Shown: piece after piece, positions 60,666 to 64,000 of the stretch | How positions within the stretch are numbered: position 1 is the first letter of the stretch | Layout: every line of letters starts with the position of its first letter | Notes under the pieces: model-generated | The model's input: the letters and a program-made list of their open reading frames with translations, nothing else | Database searches by the model: none | Told to the model about the DNA's origin: nothing | Made by a program: the position numbers and the translations under genes | Source of the DNA: JACCTH01 sp963761985 | GTDB taxonomy: Bacteria; Actinomycetota; Acidimicrobiia; Spongiisociales; ZC4RG35 | Direction of reading: 5' to 3' | Assembly (NCBI GenBank): GCA_963761985.1 | Contig: CAVXIT010000012.1 | Coordinates: forward strand, 62,001 to 126,000 | DNA: 64,000 nucleotides

Positions 60666-61676
60666 ATGAAAAAATTCTTGATGGCGGCAGCGGTACTGCT
60701 GCTATTGGTCGCTTGTGGCAACGACCAACCGACGACGCTCACTTTGATGGCGCACGACTCGTTCGCCGATGCGGTAGATGAAACAACGTTCGCGGCGTTT
60801 ACCGATTCCACTGGCATAGCCGTCGAAGTTCTGGCTTCAGGTGACGCCGGCGCGATGGTCAATCAGGCGATTCTGACCAAGGACAACCCGCTGGCAGATG
60901 TCCTCTTTGGCATCGACGACACCTTCTTACAACGAGGACTGAACGAAGGCATCTTCGAATCATTCGTCAGTGAGCGGCTCGCCGAAATCCGGCCCGAGTT
61001 GCTGCCCGCCACCGACGCGGTCACGCCGATCGACTACGGCGACGTCTGCCTCAATTACGACAAGGATGTCTTCGAGTCGGCGCCGGTCACTTTGCGGGAT
61101 TTGCCCGGACTGGCCAGCCAACTCGTGGTCGAGGATCCCTCGCTGTCTTCGCCCGGTCTTGCTTTCCTATTGGTGACAATTGAACGCTTTGGGGAAAGCG
61201 GCTGGCAGGACTACTGGATCGAGTTACGGGACAATGGCGTGCTCGTTGCACCTGGCTGGACCGAGGCTTATTACGGAGAGTTCTCCGGTGGCGCCGGGGA
61301 GGGAACGAGACCGCTGGTCGTGTCGTACGCGTCGTCGCCGCCGGTGGAGGTGCTCTTTTCCGATCCGCCGGTCACCGAGGCACCGACCGGGGTGATCACC
61401 GACGGCTGTTATCGACAGACGGAATTCGCCGGCATCCTCGCCGGAACCGAACACGCGAAACAGGCGGGCGCGCTCATCGATTTCATGCTGTCCCCTGAGT
61501 TTCAGTCGACGATCCCACTTACCTGGTTTGTCTATCCAGCCAATTCCACAGTCGCCTTGCCCGAGGTTTTCGTCGAGCACTCCACTGTCCCCGAGCACGC
61601 AATCACGCTGGACCCGGAGATCATCGAACAGAATCGAGAGCGATGGCTGACCGAGTGGGCCGACCTCTTCGCCTGA
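60666..61676 (+). CDS. thiB: Thiamine ABC transporter binding lipoprotein ThiB
   Basis: A 336-residue lipoprotein (MKKFLMAAAVLLLLVACGN, Cys17) of the thiamine/thiamine-phosphate binding family. LTLMAHDSFADAVDE, LADVLFGIDDTFL, VTPIDYGDVCLNYDKDVF and PTGVITDGCYRQTEFAGI match ThiB. It is the first gene under the TPP riboswitch. Its end overlaps thiP by 34 nt. Confidence 0.93.
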   Translation: MKKFLMAAAVLLLLVACGNDQPTTLTLMAHDSFADAVDETTFAAFTDSTGIAVEVLASGDAGAMVNQAILTKDNPLADVLFGIDDTFLQRGLNEGIFESFVSERLAEIRPELLPATDAVTPIDYGDVCLNYDKDVFESAPVTLRDLPGLASQLVVEDPSLSSPGLAFLLVTIERFGESGWQDYWIELRDNGVLVAPGWTEAYYGEFSGGAGEGTRPLVVSYASSPPVEVLFSDPPVTEAPTGVITDGCYRQTEFAGILAGTEHAKQAGALIDFMLSPEFQSTIPLTWFVYPANSTVALPEVFVEHSTVPEHAITLDPEIIEQNRERWLTEWADLFA

Positions 61677-63184
61677 GAAGCTGGTGGGTCTGGGTCCTGC
61701 CAGTCGCGTTCCTCGGCTACTTCTTCCTCTTTCCGGTTACGAGGGTGCTGATCCACGCCTTCGAAGAGAACGCGTTCGCCGAGCTGACCAGGCCCAGGTT
61801 CTTGGCCTCGGCCTGGTTCACTGTTTGGCAAGCGGTGCTGTCCACCTTGCTGACCCTGGTGGCTGCCCTGCCGCTGACCTGGGCGCTCGCTCGATTCAAT
61901 TTTCCTGGCAAGCCCGTCGTCAGAGCTTTGGTCACCATTCCCTTTGTGCTCCCCACGGTCGTGGTCGGAGCCGCGTTTCTGGGGCTTATGCCGCGCGGGG
62001 TCGGAGCGATCCTTGCCGCCCATGTTTTCTTCAACATTGCAGTGGTCGTGCGAACCGTGAGCGGAGTCTGGAGCCGGATCGATCGGCGAATGGAAGAAGC
62101 TGCCCGCGTGCTGGGAGCTTCGCCATGGCGGGCTGCCTGGGCAATTTCCTTTCCCTTGCTGCGGCCGGCGCTGGTGTCAGCCGCAGCCGTCGTCTTTCTC
62201 TTTTGCTTTGCGTCGTTTGGAGCCGTGCTGATTCTCGGCGGTGGACGTTTACGCACCATCGAGGTTGAGATCTATCAGCAGGCAGTCAACTTCGGCAACC
62301 TCCCGGTGGCCGCGGCGTTGGCAGTCTTGCAACTCCTCTTTGTGACCATCTCGCTCTGGCTGTCGTCGCACTGGCAGCGGCAGACGACGGTTGACCTCAG
62401 CGCGGAGGCCGCTCTCCCCCGGCCGCGTGCACGGCAACAACCTGCGGTGATAACGGTCGTTCTGGCAAGCTTTGCTTTGCTCTCGGTCCCACTCTGGGCA
62501 CTGGTCGTGAGCTCTTTCGGTGGGTGGTCGTTCTCGGCACCAGGCCAAAGCCTTGACCCGCTGGCAGCTATCGGCAACTCGCTTCTCTACGCAGGCATCG
62601 CCACCCTGATTGCGACGACCATCGGACTGCTGGCCGCGCGCACCATTGCGGCAAGTCGCGGGCGAGCAGGGAAATGGTTCGACGCTGGGCTCATGCTTCC
62701 GTTGGGCACTTCGGCGGTCACTGTCGGATTCGGGTTCCTGCTCGCTCTCGACTGGCCCGTCGATCTGCGCGGAACTGCGGCGTTGGTGCCACTTGCACAC
62801 GCACTGGTGGCATTGCCGTTCGTTGTGCGAGCGACCCTCCCGTTGCTTCGGTCGATTCGACCGCAGCTGCGCGAAGCGGCGGCAGTGCTCGGAGCCTCGC
62901 CTGCTCGCGTCTGGCGAGAGATCGACTTGCCGATTGTCAGCCGCGCCGTGCTGGTTGGGGCGGGATTAGCTGCCGTCGTCTCGCTCGGCGAGTTTGGGGC
63001 GACCTCGTTTGTCGTTCGTCCCTCGAGCGTGACGGTGCCGACATTGATCTTCCGTTTGCTCGGCCGGCCGGGAACTGCTTCCTATGCACAGGCGATGGCA
63101 CTCGCCGTGATCCTCGCCGGGCTGACCGCCGTCGTCGTCCTTCTTATCGACCGCCTGCGGGGCGAGTGGGCCGGAACTTTCTGA
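61643..63184 (+). CDS. thiP: Thiamine ABC transporter permease ThiP
   Basis: A 513-residue double permease with about twelve helices. Two MetI domains each carry an EAA loop: EEAARVLGASPWRAAWAISF and REAAAVLGASPARVWREIDL, as expected for the fused ThiP. It couples to ThiB and ThiQ. The ATG at 61643 lies within the end of thiB, and its TGA overlaps the thiQ ATG (TGATG). Confidence 0.93.
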   Translation: MADRVGRPLRLRSWWVWVLPVAFLGYFFLFPVTRVLIHAFEENAFAELTRPRFLASAWFTVWQAVLSTLLTLVAALPLTWALARFNFPGKPVVRALVTIPFVLPTVVVGAAFLGLMPRGVGAILAAHVFFNIAVVVRTVSGVWSRIDRRMEEAARVLGASPWRAAWAISFPLLRPALVSAAAVVFLFCFASFGAVLILGGGRLRTIEVEIYQQAVNFGNLPVAAALAVLQLLFVTISLWLSSHWQRQTTVDLSAEAALPRPRARQQPAVITVVLASFALLSVPLWALVVSSFGGWSFSAPGQSLDPLAAIGNSLLYAGIATLIATTIGLLAARTIAASRGRAGKWFDAGLMLPLGTSAVTVGFGFLLALDWPVDLRGTAALVPLAHALVALPFVVRATLPLLRSIRPQLREAAAVLGASPARVWREIDLPIVSRAVLVGAGLAAVVSLGEFGATSFVVRPSSVTVPTLIFRLLGRPGTASYAQAMALAVILAGLTAVVVLLIDRLRGEWAGTF

Positions 63185-63870
63185 TGTTGCTGGTCGAGGA
63201 CGTCACGGTGCGTTTCGGCGAGAAGGTCGCTCTGGACGGCGCCACGCTCGAGGTCGGATCGACCGAGACAGTCGCCCTTCTTGGCCCTTCAGGCTCGGGT
63301 AAGTCAACCTTGCTCCGGGCTATCGCCGGGCTCGAAGTGCTGGATCGGGGCCGTATCACCATTGACGGCCAAGACCTGGCAAAGACTCCGACCCATCTCC
63401 GCCGCTTCGGGCTCATGTTCCAGGGCTATGCGCTGTTTCCTCATCTCACCGTGGTCCAGAACATCGCTTTTGGTCTGCGGATGCATGGAATGGACGAAGG
63501 CAAAGCCACAGAGGCGTTGGCCCTCGTCGGCCTCGAGGGTATGGCCAGTCGTTCGGTGGATCGCCTCTCGGGGGGCGAGCAGCAGCGAGTCGCCCTCGCC
63601 CGCACCCTTGCTCCCGAGCCGCGAGTGGTCATGCTTGACGAGCCAGTCGGTGCCCTCGATCGACAACTGCGACGCCGGCTCATCGAAGAGATGGGCGAAA
63701 TTTTGACCGGACGTTGTGTGATTTACGTCACCCACGATCACGACGAGGCTCGTTCAATAGCCGACCGAATTGCCTTGTTGCACGATGGCCGTGTCGTCCA
63801 GACCGGACGTTATGAAGAGCTGGTCGACACTCCGGCCAACGATTGGGTTGCCGGATTTCTTGCGGGCTAG
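63184..63870 (+). CDS. thiQ: Thiamine ABC transporter ATPase ThiQ
   Basis: A 228-residue ATPase. The start is the ATG at 63184 in TGATG; the open frame continuing upstream is non-coding within thiP. Walker A LLGPSGSGKST, Q-loop LMFQGYALFPH, signature LSGGEQQRVALART, Walker B VVMLDEPVGALD and H-loop YVTHDHDEA are complete. No C-terminal TOBE domain, which agrees with ThiQ. Its stop overlaps a convergent thioesterase stop. Confidence 0.94.
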   Translation: MLLVEDVTVRFGEKVALDGATLEVGSTETVALLGPSGSGKSTLLRAIAGLEVLDRGRITIDGQDLAKTPTHLRRFGLMFQGYALFPHLTVVQNIAFGLRMHGMDEGKATEALALVGLEGMASRSVDRLSGGEQQRVALARTLAPEPRVVMLDEPVGALDRQLRRRLIEEMGEILTGRCVIYVTHDHDEARSIADRIALLHDGRVVQTGRYEELVDTPANDWVAGFLAG

Positions 63871-64000
63871 ATCGCACCCATTAGCTCGGCGAAGTCCGGA
63901 GGCGGACGCGTCGGGCGACCTTCAAGGTTGGTGAATGCGGCTCGCAAGTCGAGGGTGGCAATGACATCGTCGCCGCGCCGGATCTCCTGGGACCATTTCG
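63867..64000 (-). CDS. Hotdog-fold acyl-CoA thioesterase, C-terminal part
   Basis: On the minus strand the frame from the window edge reads KWSQEIRRGDDVIATLDLRA, then AAFTNLEGRPTRPPPDFAEL and ends with TAG at 63867-63869, sharing bases with the thiQ stop. The pattern (WSQEI..GD.V......A.TN..GRPTRPP) matches the last strands of 4HBT/YbgC-like thioesterases. About 43 codons are inside the window; the N-terminus lies beyond it. Confidence 0.7.
   Translation of the reverse strand, partial: KWSQEIRRGDDVIATLDLRAAFTNLEGRPTRPPPDFAELMGAI

Noticed and set aside
62674..63183. N-terminal extension of ThiQ
   Set aside because: It lies within thiP in another frame; the TGATG junction at 63182-63186 and the family start support 63184.
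1..64000. CRISPR arrays, rRNA genes, prophage or autonomous insertion sequences
   Set aside because: No regularly spaced repeats, no rRNA-like sequence, and no transposase, integrase or phage structural motif in any frame.

Overview
The window is 64 kb of GC-rich bacterial DNA that fits a deep-branching actinobacterium, probably Acidimicrobiia-like. The reasons are: several F420/LLM-type oxidoreductases and a deazaflavin (Ddn-type) protein, a clpS-DUF2017 pair, an EtfD-like membrane Fe-S protein, split biotin-dependent acyl-CoA carboxylase genes, Ser/Thr-linker lipoproteins, and frequent GTG/TTG starts. The taxon is inferred from gene content only. One tRNA gene (Lys, TTT) and one TPP riboswitch are present. 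I see no rRNA, CRISPR array, integrase or transposase.

Layout. 1-15.7 kb: a lipoprotein cut by the window edge, then genes that read as a beta-amino-acid/reductive pyrimidine catabolism neighbourhood (class-III aminotransferase, hydantoinase, CoA-acylating semialdehyde dehydrogenase, F420-type oxidoreductase). Inside it lie an ABC transporter operon broken by about 15 frameshifts, a beta-glucosidase, a pyrophosphatase, an HtrA-like protease, and an AbiEi-DUF559 gene bounded by 53-bp inverted repeats. 15.7-26.8 kb: mostly minus-strand housekeeping genes (RNA methyltransferase, DUF2017-clpS-pheA, EtfD-like protein, PspA with a TPM-like partner, proline dehydrogenase-proC-udk, DUF4388). 27-37 kb: acyl-CoA carboxylase beta and alpha subunits with a thioredoxin-like gene and an SLH protein between them, a serine hydrolase, DUF4230, typA. 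37-49 kb: a flippase-like protein, plsY, an alpha/beta hydrolase, metY, a stand-alone molybdopterin enzyme, P5C dehydrogenase, a HisA-like/VOC fusion, and an endonuclease IV-like/LigD-polymerase fusion. 49-55 kb: a DUF4173 membrane protein, tRNA-Lys, a secreted metzincin, flavin enzymes. 55-64 kb: sirtuin, GNAT, acyl-CoA dehydrogenase, SDR, KAS-II-like synthase, then a TPP-riboswitch-controlled thiBPQ operon and the end of a thioesterase gene.

How the genes fit together. The hydantoinase, beta-amino-acid aminotransferase and MmsA-type dehydrogenase can form a route from dihydropyrimidines toward acetyl-/propionyl-CoA; the preceding dehydrogenase and the ureidopropionase are not in the window. 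Acyl-CoA dehydrogenase, the carboxylase pair and the EtfD-like protein fit fatty-acid or branched-chain oxidation feeding the quinone pool. Proline dehydrogenase, ProC and P5C dehydrogenase cover proline turnover.

Most notable: (1) a single polypeptide joining an archaeal-type endonuclease IV TIM barrel to an intact LigD-type primase-polymerase; (2) the inverted-repeat-bounded AbiEi-DUF559 gene, which looks like a small mobile cassette; (3) a HisA-like protein fused to a VOC domain that has lost HisA catalytic residues; (4) a REP-like double-hairpin repeat that has extended the C-termini of udk and a GNAT gene in the same reading frame. Frameshifts are unusually dense between 3.3 and 7.3 kb. 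At least some sit in homopolymers, so sequencing error must be excluded before calling pseudogenes.
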